Virus record (IMG/VR): IMGVR_UViG_3300036985_004421 | Span: 1 to 64,000 of that record | Direction: 5' to 3' (one strand) | Source of the DNA: a virus | DNA length: 64,000 nt | Shown here: in pieces, positions 1 through 7,397 of the stretch | How positions within the stretch are numbered: position 1 is the stretch's first letter | Layout of the letters: every line of letters begins with the position of its first letter | The notes under the pieces: generated by a model | What the model saw: the letters and a program-made list of their open reading frames with translations, nothing else | Database searches by the model: none | Told to the model about the DNA's origin: nothing | Program-made: the position numbers and the translations under genes

Positions 1-679
1 CGGATTCCGCTGCATCATAAGCTTCAATAGCTTGGAGTACTGCTTCCAAATCATTGTGGATATACATACTTTCAAACATACCCATAGGAGTCTTGGCTTC
101 GCGAAGATTATCCTGTTGTGTTTGGAATACAAACCTATCCTCTACATTTTCCTTGTCAGCAAGGATAGTACTCTGCAAAACTATACGCACGTAGCTCACC
201 GGATCGAGGTGGTCAGCCAATAGCTTGCCAAAGATTTTGAACTTGCTATACCCTGACTCATTGATGTCTGTGTGGTGGAAGATTACAATCTTCACATCAG
301 CAGGTAGCATCGCTGCCTTGAGGAAGATGCTCTGCATCACATCGCGTGCAAAGAATTTCCAACGCTCAAAGACTGCATTGCCTGTGCTCTGCGCCATGAA
401 TCCATCAGACAAGATTCTGCCAATGAAGAAGTGACTGAAATCTTCAATGATAAATAGCTTTACGCCTTTCTCACTGAGTGTGTCTAGCTTGATTGGAATC
501 ATATTGATTTCATCAATAAGAAACTTCGTCCTAGCCCACTTAGCATCACCACCACGGAAAGGTAGTGGCTTGGTATTCGGGGTAAGCATTACTGCCTTAC
601 GTGCAATGGGGTCTATGTTCCGTAAGGAAGTAGATTTCCCTGTGCCCGAAGGTCCTTCAATAATTATGACCTCTGCCAT
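1..679 (-). CDS. Sak4-like RecA-fold ATPase (C-terminus cut off)
   Basis: The frame is open from an ATG to the window edge, giving about 226 residues. A Walker A motif, GPSGTGKST, sits at residues 9-17, followed by a conserved stretch containing NTKPLPFRGGDAK near residue 35 and a hydrophobic strand ending in IIED near residue 75 (candidate Walker B). The phrase KPLPFRG after the P-loop is typical of the Sak4/AAA_24 ATPases of Bacteroidota phages. These are RecA-like proteins that act with single-strand annealing proteins and SSB in phage recombination. The gene follows the helicase gene in the same direction and overlaps the small gene between them, so it is probably part of a replication and recombination operon. 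The far C-terminus lies outside the window. Confidence 0.75.
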   Translation of the reverse strand, partial: MAEVIIIEGPSGTGKSTSLRNIDPIARKAVMLTPNTKPLPFRGGDAKWARTKFLIDEINMIPIKLDTLSEKGVKLFIIEDFSHFFIGRILSDGFMAQSTGNAVFERWKFFARDVMQSIFLKAAMLPADVKIVIFHHTDINESGYSKFKIFGKLLADHLDPVSYVRIVLQSTILADKENVEDRFVFQTQQDNLREAKTPMGMFESMYIHNDLEAVLQAIEAYDAAES

Positions 680-918
680 GATGATTGTTTTTTGAACTCT
701 CTAAGTTTTTTCATACTGTAGTGCAATTTACTCTTGCGTTTGAATATAAACGATACAAGTGAACTGACTTTGAAGCGGATATTTTGCGTAAGCAACCGCA
801 ACATTACTGTGCTCATAGCTTTCAAGATAACTCGTACAGTACGCTCAGGGATTTTCCGCTTCGCCATATCTGCAATAGTTCTGTCAAGCTCTTCGCCTTG
901 CTTTCTACTCCTATACAT
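664..918 (-). CDS. small basic protein, possibly HU-like
   Basis: This 84-residue basic protein overlaps the helicase stop by 8 bases and the ATPase start by 16 bases, which suggests translational coupling. An upstream start exists, but it would overlap the helicase by 83 bases, so the internal ATG (MYRSRKQGEEL) was chosen. Its middle (ERTVRVILKAMSTVMLRLL, then IRFKVSSLVSFIFKRKSK) has the helix-then-beta spacing of HU/IHF proteins, but the match is by pattern only. It may bind DNA at replication forks; no function is assigned. Confidence 0.6.
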   Translation of the reverse strand: MYRSRKQGEELDRTIADMAKRKIPERTVRVILKAMSTVMLRLLTQNIRFKVSSLVSFIFKRKSKLHYSMKKLREFKKQSSWQRS

Positions 919-2164
919 CCGACAATACTTGGGTGTACTTGCCTTTCCAAAAGCAATTAACTGTGCCTGCACCAGTACTCCTGCCTTTGCCAATGATTAT
1001 CTCTAAGATTTCAATCTCAGGGTCACTCATTGCTTCGGCACCGAAGTAAGCTGGCCGATAAGGAAAGAACACATAGTCTGCAGCCTGCTCTATCTCACCT
1101 GACTCTCGCAAGTCACTAAGCTTGGGCTTGGTATTAGCACGCTTGGTATTCTCTCTGCTCAATTGGCTAAGAGCAAACACAATCGTACCCGTTTCCATAG
1201 CCACATCCTTAAGCTGTCGTGCAATAGTAGCTATCTCCTGTTCCCTAGATTTTACATTAGGCACAACTACAAGCTGCAAATAGTCCACCACAAAGGCTTT
1301 GTACCCCAAAGCGGCCTTAGCTCTTATCGCATTGCAGATGTCCAGTAAGGTGCGAGCTTTCGTATTGACAAACCAACGATGTGAAGCAAGTCGCTTACGC
1401 AATGCATCAATGTCAGCCTTTTGCTGTAACGTAAGCGTGCCTTGCTTAATGGCATCATGTGGAATTGACAGCAGCATACAGCACCAACGCTGCACAAGCT
1501 GAGTGTCTGGCATTTCTAAACTAAAGAAACCCATAGGCTCGTCATGCAGCGTATTCTGAATACAGATGTGCAACGCTACAGCAGTCTTACCCATACCTGC
1601 ATTGCCAGCTATGATAGCAAAGTCACCGGGTTCAAAGAACCCTATGAAGTCGTCAAGCGGTTTAATATGCGAACGTAGCCCTACAGCTTGTCGCTCTGGT
1701 GATAGCATATCATCGAAAATGCTATCAGTATCTCTCACCCTATCTCCTAGCTGTGGCAACATCAAATTCATGCGAGCTACATCAGCATCGACATAAATGT
1801 TACCGCTATGCTCCGAAGCATAAGTCAATTGATACCCTATCTGCTTGCATATCTCCCTTGATTTGATGTCAAACAAGTCACGTAGTAGTAACTGTACAAC
1901 AGCATCCCGAAAGGGCACAGCAGGGCTGAATAACGACAGCAAAGAGGATTGGCCAGAGTAGAAGCTTGGGTCGATACCTCGTAGCGAAGCTTGTAAGGTT
2001 TCGAAAGCAACAGACTGTGGTGGTATGCGAAGCAAAGCATCAGCAATGAAGTCACGACCATGTGAGAACATGTCAGAACTTAACTGTGAGCTGTATGCAG
2101 CCATACGCACAGGCTCTTGGCACAGTAATGCGAGAACTTGATTTTCGATTTCTGCTCTCGTCAT
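911..2164 (-). CDS. dnaB: DnaB-family replicative helicase
   Basis: This 417-residue protein is a hexameric 5'-3' helicase that would unwind phage DNA at the fork. The RecA-like C-terminal domain starts near residue 165. It contains Walker A GNAGMGKT at 187-194, the FFSLEM motif at 213-218, Walker B FVVDYLQL at 291-298, the SQLSR motif at 333-337 and the LRESGEIEQAAD segment near 352-363. The N-terminal domain (1-140) is weakly conserved, as is usual. The protein is slightly shorter than typical bacterial DnaB (about 450-470). Its ATG overlaps the upstream TGA (ATGA), so translation is probably coupled to the gene that could supply loader or origin-binding activity. Confidence 0.95.
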   Translation of the reverse strand: MTRAEIENQVLALLCQEPVRMAAYSSQLSSDMFSHGRDFIADALLRIPPQSVAFETLQASLRGIDPSFYSGQSSLLSLFSPAVPFRDAVVQLLLRDLFDIKSREICKQIGYQLTYASEHSGNIYVDADVARMNLMLPQLGDRVRDTDSIFDDMLSPERQAVGLRSHIKPLDDFIGFFEPGDFAIIAGNAGMGKTAVALHICIQNTLHDEPMGFFSLEMPDTQLVQRWCCMLLSIPHDAIKQGTLTLQQKADIDALRKRLASHRWFVNTKARTLLDICNAIRAKAALGYKAFVVDYLQLVVVPNVKSREQEIATIARQLKDVAMETGTIVFALSQLSRENTKRANTKPKLSDLRESGEIEQAADYVFFPYRPAYFGAEAMSDPEIEILEIIIGKGRSTGAGTVNCFWKGKYTQVLSDV

Positions 2165-2556
2165 AAGTTTTCTTTGATAATGGTTTGAAGAGTTAATAAC
2201 TGGCTAGGCGACAAGTCTAAACGCTTATCTTGTATGACAGCTTTAAGCAACGCCATGTTGCGTTCAGATGGACCTAACATTTCTTTCATTACTGAATTAG
2301 CTACATTAAGCGCTAATGGAGTGCTTTTATCATGCGAATACATTGAAACATACTCTAACGCTTGGGTGCGTTTCAGATTCAATGGGTCGAAAAACTTGGA
2401 CACTGGGTACTTGAACCACTTGGCATTGATAATGATAGTGGATTCCTTAACGATAGAGCCTAAATAGGAGCGATTAGACAGCAAAGTATCGTAAGGGATT
2501 CCAACATGATTACAGCACGCTTCTATGGTTGTGGTGATGGAATCATTAAACGTCAT
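2161..2556 (-). CDS. possible DnaA domain IV-like helix-turn-helix protein
   Basis: This protein has 131 residues from the ATG of MTFNDSITTTIEACC; an earlier ATG exists but overlaps the preceding gene by 53 bases. The segment CCNHVGIPYDTLLSNRSYLG, followed by IVKES and later LNLKRTQALEYVSMYSHDK, has the order seen in DnaA domain IV: a helix, a 'dlls..R..iv.aR' helix, then a helix-turn-helix ending in an aromatic-rich helix. This is a visual resemblance only. The position immediately before dnaB, with overlapping stop and start codons, fits an origin-recognition or loading role. Otherwise it is an unknown helicase-linked protein. Confidence 0.6.
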   Translation of the reverse strand: MTFNDSITTTIEACCNHVGIPYDTLLSNRSYLGSIVKESTIIINAKWFKYPVSKFFDPLNLKRTQALEYVSMYSHDKSTPLALNVANSVMKEMLGPSERNMALLKAVIQDKRLDLSPSQLLTLQTIIKENL

Positions 2557-2920
2557 TGACGTTAGAGAAACCGATGGCGTTAAAACCTTCTGTAACAATT
2601 TCGGGTCGTACTATGCGGCCACTAGGGGTAGTGACCTTGGTCTGGGTTACGAAGTACAGGCGATTGTGAATGATAATCGGTTTAACCGATTTTCTGCCAG
2701 TTTTCGGAAAGTCCACAGCAATGCGAGCGATACGCCCATTGGGGTTAGACTTGATTGGTAATTGCAACGCTCGTGCAATTTCTTTGATTTTAGCAAAGAT
2801 TTTCCCTGCTTTAGCGAGGTCTGGTTGTTCAGCCAATTTAGGAGAAGCACCGTCAAGCTGTGATTTAAGCTTAGAAAGGTCAGCATTATTGGCAAGTGGG
2901 CGAGAGGTTTTTGTTTTCAT
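2546..2920 (-). CDS. unrecognised protein upstream of helicase operon
   Basis: This 124-residue protein begins MKTKTSRPLANNADLSKLKS; the start 36 bases upstream looks less likely because it falls in a hairpin-rich gap. It is lysine-rich at the N-terminus. A beta-rich C-terminal half contains RIARIAVDFPKTGRKSVKPI and a threonine/serine-rich turn. It overlaps the next gene by 11 bases and heads the helicase gene group. No family was recognised; a small DNA-binding or SSB-like role is possible but not shown. Confidence 0.65.
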   Translation of the reverse strand: MKTKTSRPLANNADLSKLKSQLDGASPKLAEQPDLAKAGKIFAKIKEIARALQLPIKSNPNGRIARIAVDFPKTGRKSVKPIIIHNRLYFVTQTKVTTPSGRIVRPEIVTEGFNAIGFSNVNDV

Positions 2921-2954
2921 GACATTGATTAGGTTAGGGCAACATTGCCGATGC

Positions 2955-2996
2955 AAATAAAGTAAATACTTGAGGGATTCTCCACTCAGTATTTAC
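2955..2996 (-). terminator. hairpin between two leftward genes, likely terminator
   Basis: A 9-bp perfect stem (GTAAATACT pairing AGTATTTAC) with three further pairs above it is followed, on the leftward strand, by TTTATTTG. It lies downstream of one stop codon and upstream of the helicase gene group, so it could end the upstream transcript. The T-run is short, so attenuation or transcript processing is an alternative. Confidence 0.5.
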
Positions 2997-3012
2997 CTGT
3001 GGTAAAAAAAAA

Positions 3013-3720
3013 TTAGTTTTCGAAAGGGTGAACTTGGTCAGTAGCAGGTTTAACAGCAGTCACTTGGAACTTGCATGGTAAGTCATGCTTGTTGATGATT
3101 TGCTTGTCAGCTCTGCGGAACTTCACAGTTTTGCCATAGAACAATACTTCAATCTCAGCTTCACCATTTTGGTAGAAGTCAGTGAGTTTGTCATACTGTT
3201 CTTGTGATACCATGTACGTGCGGCTAGATAATAGCACAGAAGTACATGGAGTGCCAGTATCAGGGCTACTTTTGCCATTGTGCTTGAACGCTGCTGCTCC
3301 CTTTGGGAACAACATTTGCAACATAGGCTTACCGATTATGCCAGCTTTAGACCAAGGTTGGTTAAGCATAGCAACAAGATTCGTTACAAAGAAGTCGCGT
3401 GCTTCTGCATGCTGTAACAAGTTAGCAGGGTATTCCTTTACACCTGCAAGGTGGCACAATGCGCGCAAGCGATTCTCGTTACCTGCTGTAAGCACGTAGC
3501 TTTCATATCTAGGATTGGCATTGGTGGAATTGCGCTGCTTAAAGAAGATTGTAGCTATCGGCAACATTCCTTTAGAGCCATCCTGAAAAGTGTGTTCCTT
3601 GATTTCGTAGGTGACCAACAATGGCAGAACAACATACTCGTATTTCACACGAGCCTTGAAATCTTGGTTAGACTTAGATTTAGAAACAGCAACAACTTGG
3701 GCATTAGATGAATTGTTCAT
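3013..3720 (-). CDS. unrecognised 235-residue early protein
   Basis: The start at MNNSSNAQVVAV was preferred over an upstream in-frame ATG that would run into the preceding gene. The protein opens with a low-complexity Asn/Ser/Lys segment. A globular region around residues 25-70 (YEYVVLPLLVTYEIKEH) and a C-terminal Lys/Arg-rich beta region (VLFYGKTVKFRRADKQ) follow. It ends in an acidic and aromatic tip (VHPFEN). The position between recombination and replication genes suggests a nucleic-acid role, perhaps SSB-like, but no motif proves it. Confidence 0.7.
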   Translation of the reverse strand: MNNSSNAQVVAVSKSKSNQDFKARVKYEYVVLPLLVTYEIKEHTFQDGSKGMLPIATIFFKQRNSTNANPRYESYVLTAGNENRLRALCHLAGVKEYPANLLQHAEARDFFVTNLVAMLNQPWSKAGIIGKPMLQMLFPKGAAAFKHNGKSSPDTGTPCTSVLLSSRTYMVSQEQYDKLTDFYQNGEAEIEVLFYGKTVKFRRADKQIINKHDLPCKFQVTAVKPATDQVHPFEN

Positions 3721-3805
3721 TTTGAATTGGTTTTTAGTGGCATAGTTGCCGGTTGATATAAAACCTATTGGATTCTCCGATAGGGCAAGCGTATTCGTAT
3801 TAGAA

Positions 3806-3997
3806 TTACTGCATTGAGGCAATAAGCTCAATGTTTTCTTCACGAGCGAACGATGCGTTTACATAGTTTGGCTCTGTTGGCAGGGAAATATCGTCCTCGG
3901 TTTTATCAAAGAGAGCAATTGCTTCTTCGAGAGTGTCGGCTTCGATATGGACAGTACCATAGACTTCCCATGTTACTGGGATTTTGAAAATAGTCAT
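3806..3997 (-). CDS. small DpnD/PcfM-like protein
   Basis: This 63-residue protein starts MTIFKIPVTWEVYGTVHIEA, directly after the leader carrying TCACTATC. The pattern 'W.v.g.v.ieAdtleEAi..f....d.slP....YV..Sf' resembles the small DpnD/PcfM-type domain found in many mobile elements, whose function is unknown. A shorter version of the same pattern (GTFIIDANSEEEARTIF) occurs in another early gene near the right end of the window, so the two may be distant paralogs. Confidence 0.65.
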   Translation of the reverse strand: MTIFKIPVTWEVYGTVHIEADTLEEAIALFDKTEDDISLPTEPNYVNASFAREENIELIASMQ

Positions 3998-4012
3998 GAT
4001 GTAGCGATTAGT

Positions 4013-4020
4013 GATAGTGA
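4013..4020 (-). promoter_or_regulatory. TCACTATC early-gene motif, copy 1
   Basis: On the leftward strand TCACTATCA lies 15 bases upstream of the ATG of the DpnD-like gene, and a hairpin with an AGCCC/GGGCT stem sits just before it. The same octamer recurs upstream of other leftward genes, always in the same orientation, so it is a candidate promoter element for a phage-encoded polymerase. Confidence 0.55.
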
Positions 4021-4022
4021 AT

Positions 4023-4055
4023 AGCCCCATGCACAGATTCTCCATGCACAGGGCT
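4023..4055 (-). repeat. leader hairpin with two CCATGCACAG direct repeats
   Basis: Two copies of CCATGCACAG (15 bases apart, start to start) lie inside an AGCCC/GGGCT stem upstream of the small DpnD-like gene. The same nonamer CCATGCACA occurs again in two other leaders, at 7097 and 7921. The function is unknown; a protein-binding RNA or DNA site is possible. Confidence 0.5.
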
Positions 4056-4062
4056 GTAACAA

Positions 4063-4488
4063 TTAAAGGAGCACTTTAAGGGTAGCTTCTACTCTAGGTA
4101 GTACATCAGCACCCCTAACAGTAGATAGGTCAACGTAGAAGTCAGCTATGGGCTGTGGTAAGCCAACGGTTTTGTCCTCGCTTCGTGGAAAGGCAAGAAC
4201 TCTACCCGTGTCGAAATTGGCAGCGTACAGGATATGTATTCCTGGGGCGGCCAATGTATTAACAACTAGGCTTTCTGGCCGTTGTGGTGTTGCTTCTGAT
4301 TCTTGGTCAACAAGCAAGGAAAATACGCGCAAATGAAAGTTGGCGGGCTTTTCTTTGTGTCTACGCAAGTTGCGCTGTGCTTCCTTACGATTGTAAGTAG
4401 GCGAAAGCGGTTGTAGGTTAGCAATAAGGTTGAAAGCATCAGATTTCTCAATGATGCGCAATGCAGGTACTTGGGCTGATTTAGCCAT
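4063..4488 (-). CDS. unrecognised 141-residue early protein
   Basis: The start MAKSAQVPALRIIEKSDAFN was chosen because the longer frame has an odd hydrophobic N-terminus and runs towards the neighbouring small gene. The first half is basic (NRKEAQRNLRRHKEK). The second half is a compact beta-rich region with GRVLAFPRSEDKTVGLPQP and a final strand, VEATLKVLL. No membrane segment and no known catalytic motif were seen. It is followed closely by the leader of the DpnD-like gene. Confidence 0.65.
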   Translation of the reverse strand: MAKSAQVPALRIIEKSDAFNLIANLQPLSPTYNRKEAQRNLRRHKEKPANFHLRVFSLLVDQESEATPQRPESLVVNTLAAPGIHILYAANFDTGRVLAFPRSEDKTVGLPQPIADFYVDLSTVRGADVLPRVEATLKVLL

Positions 4489-4577
4489 TGTAATAGGAAT
4501 TGGTACTGTTAAGGCAATATTGCCAAAAAGGGTCACGGTTGGGGTCAACGCACTCTACCGTGTACTGCGTAAATAGA

Positions 4578-4733
4578 TTATCCTTTGAGCCAAGTTTTGA
4601 GGTGGTTACGCACATTAAGTGCGTGCTCAAGGTGGTAACGTTTGCGCTTTGGTTGCTTGAGTAGGTGCTGAATTTCAGCATCTACAGAAGCTAGCCGTTT
4701 TTCAATTAACATGGTTTCTCGAAGATTTGGCAT
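4578..4733 (-). CDS. 51-residue basic helical protein
   Basis: The reading MPNLRETMLIEKRLASVDAE continues with a Lys/Arg-rich helix (LLKQPKRKRYH) and ends at TAA. It fills a gap that is otherwise empty, and its composition (charged, mostly helical) is protein-like. It is short, so it could be missed by length cut-offs. It is perhaps a DNA-binding or inhibitor-type early microprotein. No family was recognised. Confidence 0.55.
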   Translation of the reverse strand: MPNLRETMLIEKRLASVDAEIQHLLKQPKRKRYHLEHALNVRNHLKTWLKG

Positions 4734-4760
4734 GGCTTTATGAATTTGGGTTAAAAATAA

Positions 4761-5015
4761 TTACAGAACGTCAAAATCAGCATCAGGGTCGCTGACACAG
4801 TTAGTACAGAATACATCGTTATGTGGAATAGGACATCCACAGTCGTTGCATTCACTGGTTTCGTTTGGACAGCCTTTCTCATGGAGTGGTGTGCCATTAA
4901 CTACCATAGTATTACATTGGCTGCATCTAACCACAAGGAAACCACCATTATGCTCGGAGTTATCGAACCCTAATTCAATTAGGCGTTCGATTTTCATGGG
5001 TTGACCGAATTTCAT
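4761..5015 (-). CDS. small protein with two zinc-binding knuckles
   Basis: This 84-residue protein has a first cysteine set C31-x2-C34 ... H45-x3-C49 (within RCSQCNTMVVNG and HEKGCPN) and a second set C56-x2-C59 ... C70-x2-C73. The pattern 'CSQC..lv.nG...He.GCPn....C..Cg......C..C' recurs in many phage small proteins of unknown function. It is probably a structural zinc-ribbon protein interacting with nucleic acid or a host protein. The acidic tail (SDPDADFDVL) is notable. Confidence 0.8.
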   Translation of the reverse strand: MKFGQPMKIERLIELGFDNSEHNGGFLVVRCSQCNTMVVNGTPLHEKGCPNETSECNDCGCPIPHNDVFCTNCVSDPDADFDVL

Positions 5016-5031
5016 GAGTTAAGATTGAGAG

Positions 5032-5280
5032 TTAAACAACACAAGTGAATTGCACATCATTTTTGTCGTTGAAGGGTGATGATAAGTACAGCGACAGAAC
5101 ATTGGTTTTGGAAGCAGGGTTATCATGCAGTACTTGTTTAAGTAACCAAGTAATACGAGCAATTGCTTCTTCTGTAGTGTAAAAAACAGGTAGTCCAGTA
5201 CGTTTCATCTTATACGTTGTATTCATTTTATCAAAAAGGAAGTAACGTAAATCATCGTTTGCGATAGTTTGGCGGTCCAT
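5032..5280 (-). CDS. unrecognised 82-residue early protein
   Basis: This small soluble protein (MDRQTIANDDLRYFLFDKMN) has a helical middle containing TEEAIARITWLLKQVL and a C-terminal beta tail. It sits three bases downstream of the next upstream gene's stop, so the two are co-transcribed. No family or motif was recognised. Confidence 0.65.
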   Translation of the reverse strand: MDRQTIANDDLRYFLFDKMNTTYKMKRTGLPVFYTTEEAIARITWLLKQVLHDNPASKTNVLSLYLSSPFNDKNDVQFTCVV

Positions 5281-5283
5281 GGT

Positions 5284-5478
5284 TTATCCTAAAAAGATTA
5301 CACGTCTGAATGCAAGCTTGCCGAATAAAGGACGTTCGTGACTGTCCTCACAAACCTTTTGGCACCATTTCAATGCCTTGCCAGTTGGCATGTGTTGTTT
5401 CCATATAGCTTGGGCAATTGCCATACGGTGTTTACGTCCGTACCAACGGACTTTTGTGGGTGATAGTGAATTACTCAT
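5284..5478 (-). CDS. unrecognised 64-residue basic protein
   Basis: The internal ATG (MSNSLSPTKVRWYGRKHR) was chosen because the longer frame overlaps the phosphoribosyltransferase-like gene out of frame. The protein is basic and rich in Trp, Lys and Arg, with two cysteines (WCQKVCED). It may bind nucleic acid. No family was recognised. Confidence 0.55.
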   Translation of the reverse strand: MSNSLSPTKVRWYGRKHRMAIAQAIWKQHMPTGKALKWCQKVCEDSHERPLFGKLAFRRVIFLG

Positions 5479-5542
5479 ACTGAACCCGATTCGCTTTCGC
5501 TGTGTTCTTGGCTGCACACGGGTAATGCAGTTGCGTGAAAGA

Positions 5543-6016
5543 TTAAACGAATTTGACCAAGGCAATACTGCTGATACTGGTAGGGTCGAAGTCATAGGAC
5601 AAGGACATGAGAGTATGCAGCGTTATACCACTGGTGGTAGCATCATCGACAAACAAGATGTGCTTATGAGCAAGGCGCTCAGGTTGTGCGAACTTGATTG
5701 TTCGCATAACAGATCCAGGCGTTCTACGTCCACCTAAACAAAAGCTTGCTGCATTACGTGTGCGAACAAGGCAATTTAAGGGCGTGTGAGGGCCTTTGTA
5801 ACTCATAACCAACTTGGTGATGCTGTTGGTAGTGCCGACCTTATGAGGGGGCACAGGAATGAGCAGGTGAGGGTATTCTAAAGAATCAAAGTAGTGGTGC
5901 ATTTCGGTACGAAAGAACTCGTAGTCGAATTGTGAACCATCTTTGAAGTTCAATAGCATACGCCTGATGTGATTAGGCTTAGAGCTAAAAGCGGTATGTA
6001 GGCTATCTATGTGCAT
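5543..6016 (-). CDS. ComF-like phosphoribosyltransferase
   Basis: This 157-residue protein has LIPVPPHK at residues 52-59 and the PRPP-binding loop VDDATTSGITL at 123-133, preceded by a hydrophobic strand (HILF). That pairing is typical of ComF/amidophosphoribosyltransferase-type folds, usually over 200 residues, so this version is compact. It lacks the zinc-binding N-terminus of cellular ComF. The substrate is unknown. A role in nucleotide salvage or a competence-like function during infection is inference. The start lies two bases after the upstream stop. Confidence 0.8.
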   Translation of the reverse strand: MHIDSLHTAFSSKPNHIRRMLLNFKDGSQFDYEFFRTEMHHYFDSLEYPHLLIPVPPHKVGTTNSITKLVMSYKGPHTPLNCLVRTRNAASFCLGGRRTPGSVMRTIKFAQPERLAHKHILFVDDATTSGITLHTLMSLSYDFDPTSISSIALVKFV

Positions 6017-6018
6017 GT

Positions 6019-6621
6019 TTAGAATGGTAAGTCGTCCTCGGTGGATGGTATATAGCCTTTGTAATCAGAAGCCAAAACAGAATCAGCACAGTTGGGTTCA
6101 AAAACATCCAATGGCTTCAAGGCATACATGAGTTTGAATACCTCTTGTTGAGAAGGTTCTAATCGGTGTACTAAGTCGAAGAGCACATGGCCTTGATTAA
6201 GCTTGGAAAGACTGCGTTGGTACTCGTAACGGTGTTTCAGGGCAAGATTATCAGCTTCACGTTCGTATTTACAGCGAGTGATGTAAAGGTCGTTTACTTG
6301 CGTTTGTAAGGATTCAATGTGAGCTTTAGAGCACAGAGCGTGGTAGTTAATGAATAAGGATAGCGCATTAGCCTTATTGTCGATGAACTTAAATTCATGC
6401 ACGTCAAGTTTGGCAAAGCGAATAGCTTTACGGTATTCAGTCGGTGCCATTGACCATACAATCATGTGTTCTTCGCGAATGACGTAAATATCAGTATCAG
6501 GAAGTAAGCCAAGCAGCTTGTCGTCTTTGCTGTATGTGTCTTTAGAGGCACGTAAAACAGCTTGTAATTCATCAGTAACGCCTGACAATACAATAGTTGG
6601 TATGAAAATATCCGTACTCAT
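6019..6621 (-). CDS. coiled-coil protein ending in an SSB-type acidic tip
   Basis: This 200-residue protein has no OB-fold pattern that could be recognised. A probable coiled coil spans residues 100-145 (SLQTQVNDLYITRCKYEREA). The last eight residues, STEDDLPF, match the SSB C-terminal tip (DDIPF/DDLPF) that docks repair and replication proteins. It may be a divergent SSB or a protein that mimics the tip to occupy SSB-binding partners. Its leader holds a pseudoknot and the TCACTATC motif, pointing to special control. Confidence 0.75.
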   Translation of the reverse strand: MSTDIFIPTIVLSGVTDELQAVLRASKDTYSKDDKLLGLLPDTDIYVIREEHMIVWSMAPTEYRKAIRFAKLDVHEFKFIDNKANALSLFINYHALCSKAHIESLQTQVNDLYITRCKYEREADNLALKHRYEYQRSLSKLNQGHVLFDLVHRLEPSQQEVFKLMYALKPLDVFEPNCADSVLASDYKGYIPSTEDDLPF

Positions 6622-6629
6622 AATACTTT

Positions 6630-6675
6630 GCAGCGTTGTGAACCCGTTAGGGCAAGGCCATTACGCTGCGGCCTT
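6630..6675 (-). ncRNA. H-type pseudoknot in the leader of the SSB-tip gene
   Basis: On the leftward strand AAGGCC pairs with GGCCTT (6 bp). The loop segment GCAGCG pairs with CGCTGC further downstream (6 bp), giving the interleaved a-b-a'-b' order of a pseudoknot. A small CCC/GGG hairpin with a TAAC loop lies in the long loop. The structure ends 8 bases before the ATG and starts 13 bases after a TCACTATC motif. It could be a translational operator or riboregulator. Pairing was read by eye. Confidence 0.6.
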
Positions 6676-6688
6676 TGGTTGTTAAGGT

Positions 6689-6696
6689 GATAGTGA
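6689..6696 (-). promoter_or_regulatory. TCACTATC early-gene motif, copy 2
   Basis: TCACTATCA abuts the stop codon of the upstream gene and precedes the pseudoknot leader, 67 bases before the ATG of the SSB-tip gene. If it is a promoter, the transcript would begin just before the pseudoknot. Confidence 0.55.
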
Positions 6697-7056
6697 TTAA
6701 CGTAAACCGTAATCGCATATGAGTACAGTACCGCGCTCACGTGCCATACGCTCCTCGTATTCTTGAACAAATTGTTCAGAGAGTTGAACTAGCTGTACGG
6801 TCACGAAATTGCATGGTATGTGCTCAATTACATGAGTTACGATGCCAGCTTTAATGAGAGCTTGGAGTATGCCCTCGTTTTCGGAGTAGTCCTTGATGAT
6901 GGCGCGGTCTATTGGAACGAATCTATCAATGACAACGGTGGCAGTCATAAAGGGCTCGCCTGTTTCCTCTTCGTAAAGAGTGATGTCTGTCAAGTGCCTG
7001 TTGGTATCACGGTACATGACCGCGATACAATCTGTGTTAAAGAAATTGATTTTCAT
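6697..7056 (-). CDS. unrecognised 119-residue early protein
   Basis: The start MKINFFNTDCIAVMYRDTNR was chosen over one 54 bases upstream, which would include the leader hairpins. The protein looks alpha/beta: an N-terminal beta sheet (IAVMYRDT, LTDITLYEE, MTATVVIDRF) and a C-terminal helix (SEQFVQEYEERMARER). No catalytic motif was recognised. It could belong to the small regulator-type proteins common in phage early regions. Confidence 0.65.
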   Translation of the reverse strand: MKINFFNTDCIAVMYRDTNRHLTDITLYEEETGEPFMTATVVIDRFVPIDRAIIKDYSENEGILQALIKAGIVTHVIEHIPCNFVTVQLVQLSEQFVQEYEERMARERGTVLICDYGLR

Positions 7057-7096
7057 TGTAGTTACCTGATTCCCATCCTTGGTGGGTGATACTTGG

Positions 7097-7115
7097 CCAT
7101 GCACAGGCACATGGT
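7097..7115 (-). repeat. CCATGCACAG leader repeat with CCATG/CATGG stem
   Basis: A CCATG/CATGG hairpin containing the same CCATGCACAG word seen at 4027 and 4042 lies 41 bases upstream of the next start. A second possible hairpin (CCCA/TGGG) follows it. Confidence 0.4.
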
Positions 7116-7130
7116 TGCGGTGAAATAGAA

Positions 7131-7397
7131 TTATTTGTGGTTAGGAAAAAGAACCATGAGGGTGTTCCAACATTCAATTTGGTAAGCATTATCATATCGA
7201 ATTTGCCAATCCTCGTAGTCGTAATAGATGCCACAGTAAAGTGAGTCTAGTTCCTGTAATATCATCTCGTTTGATAGACCTCGTGAAATAAGGTCGTCAA
7301 ATGTGAGGTCACCGAATGTGGTTGTCCAGATATGTATGGGCGGTGGTACATCGGTGATGGTAAGCTTTGTGCGGAAACGCTTGTGTAGTGATGCCAT
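7131..7397 (-). CDS. unrecognised 88-residue early protein
   Basis: The start MASLHKRFRTKLTITDVPPP has TCACTATC directly against the ATG, which decides it over an upstream in-frame ATG inside the neighbouring gene. The protein is acidic and aromatic, with SNEMILQELDSLYCGIYYDY at its centre. No family was recognised. Confidence 0.65.
   Translation of the reverse strand: MASLHKRFRTKLTITDVPPPIHIWTTTFGDLTFDDLISRGLSNEMILQELDSLYCGIYYDYEDWQIRYDNAYQIECWNTLMVLFPNHK

Noticed and set aside
3806-4045. A longer start for the DpnD-like gene
   Set aside because: It would translate the TCACTATC motif and hairpin leader, which recur outside coding sequence elsewhere.
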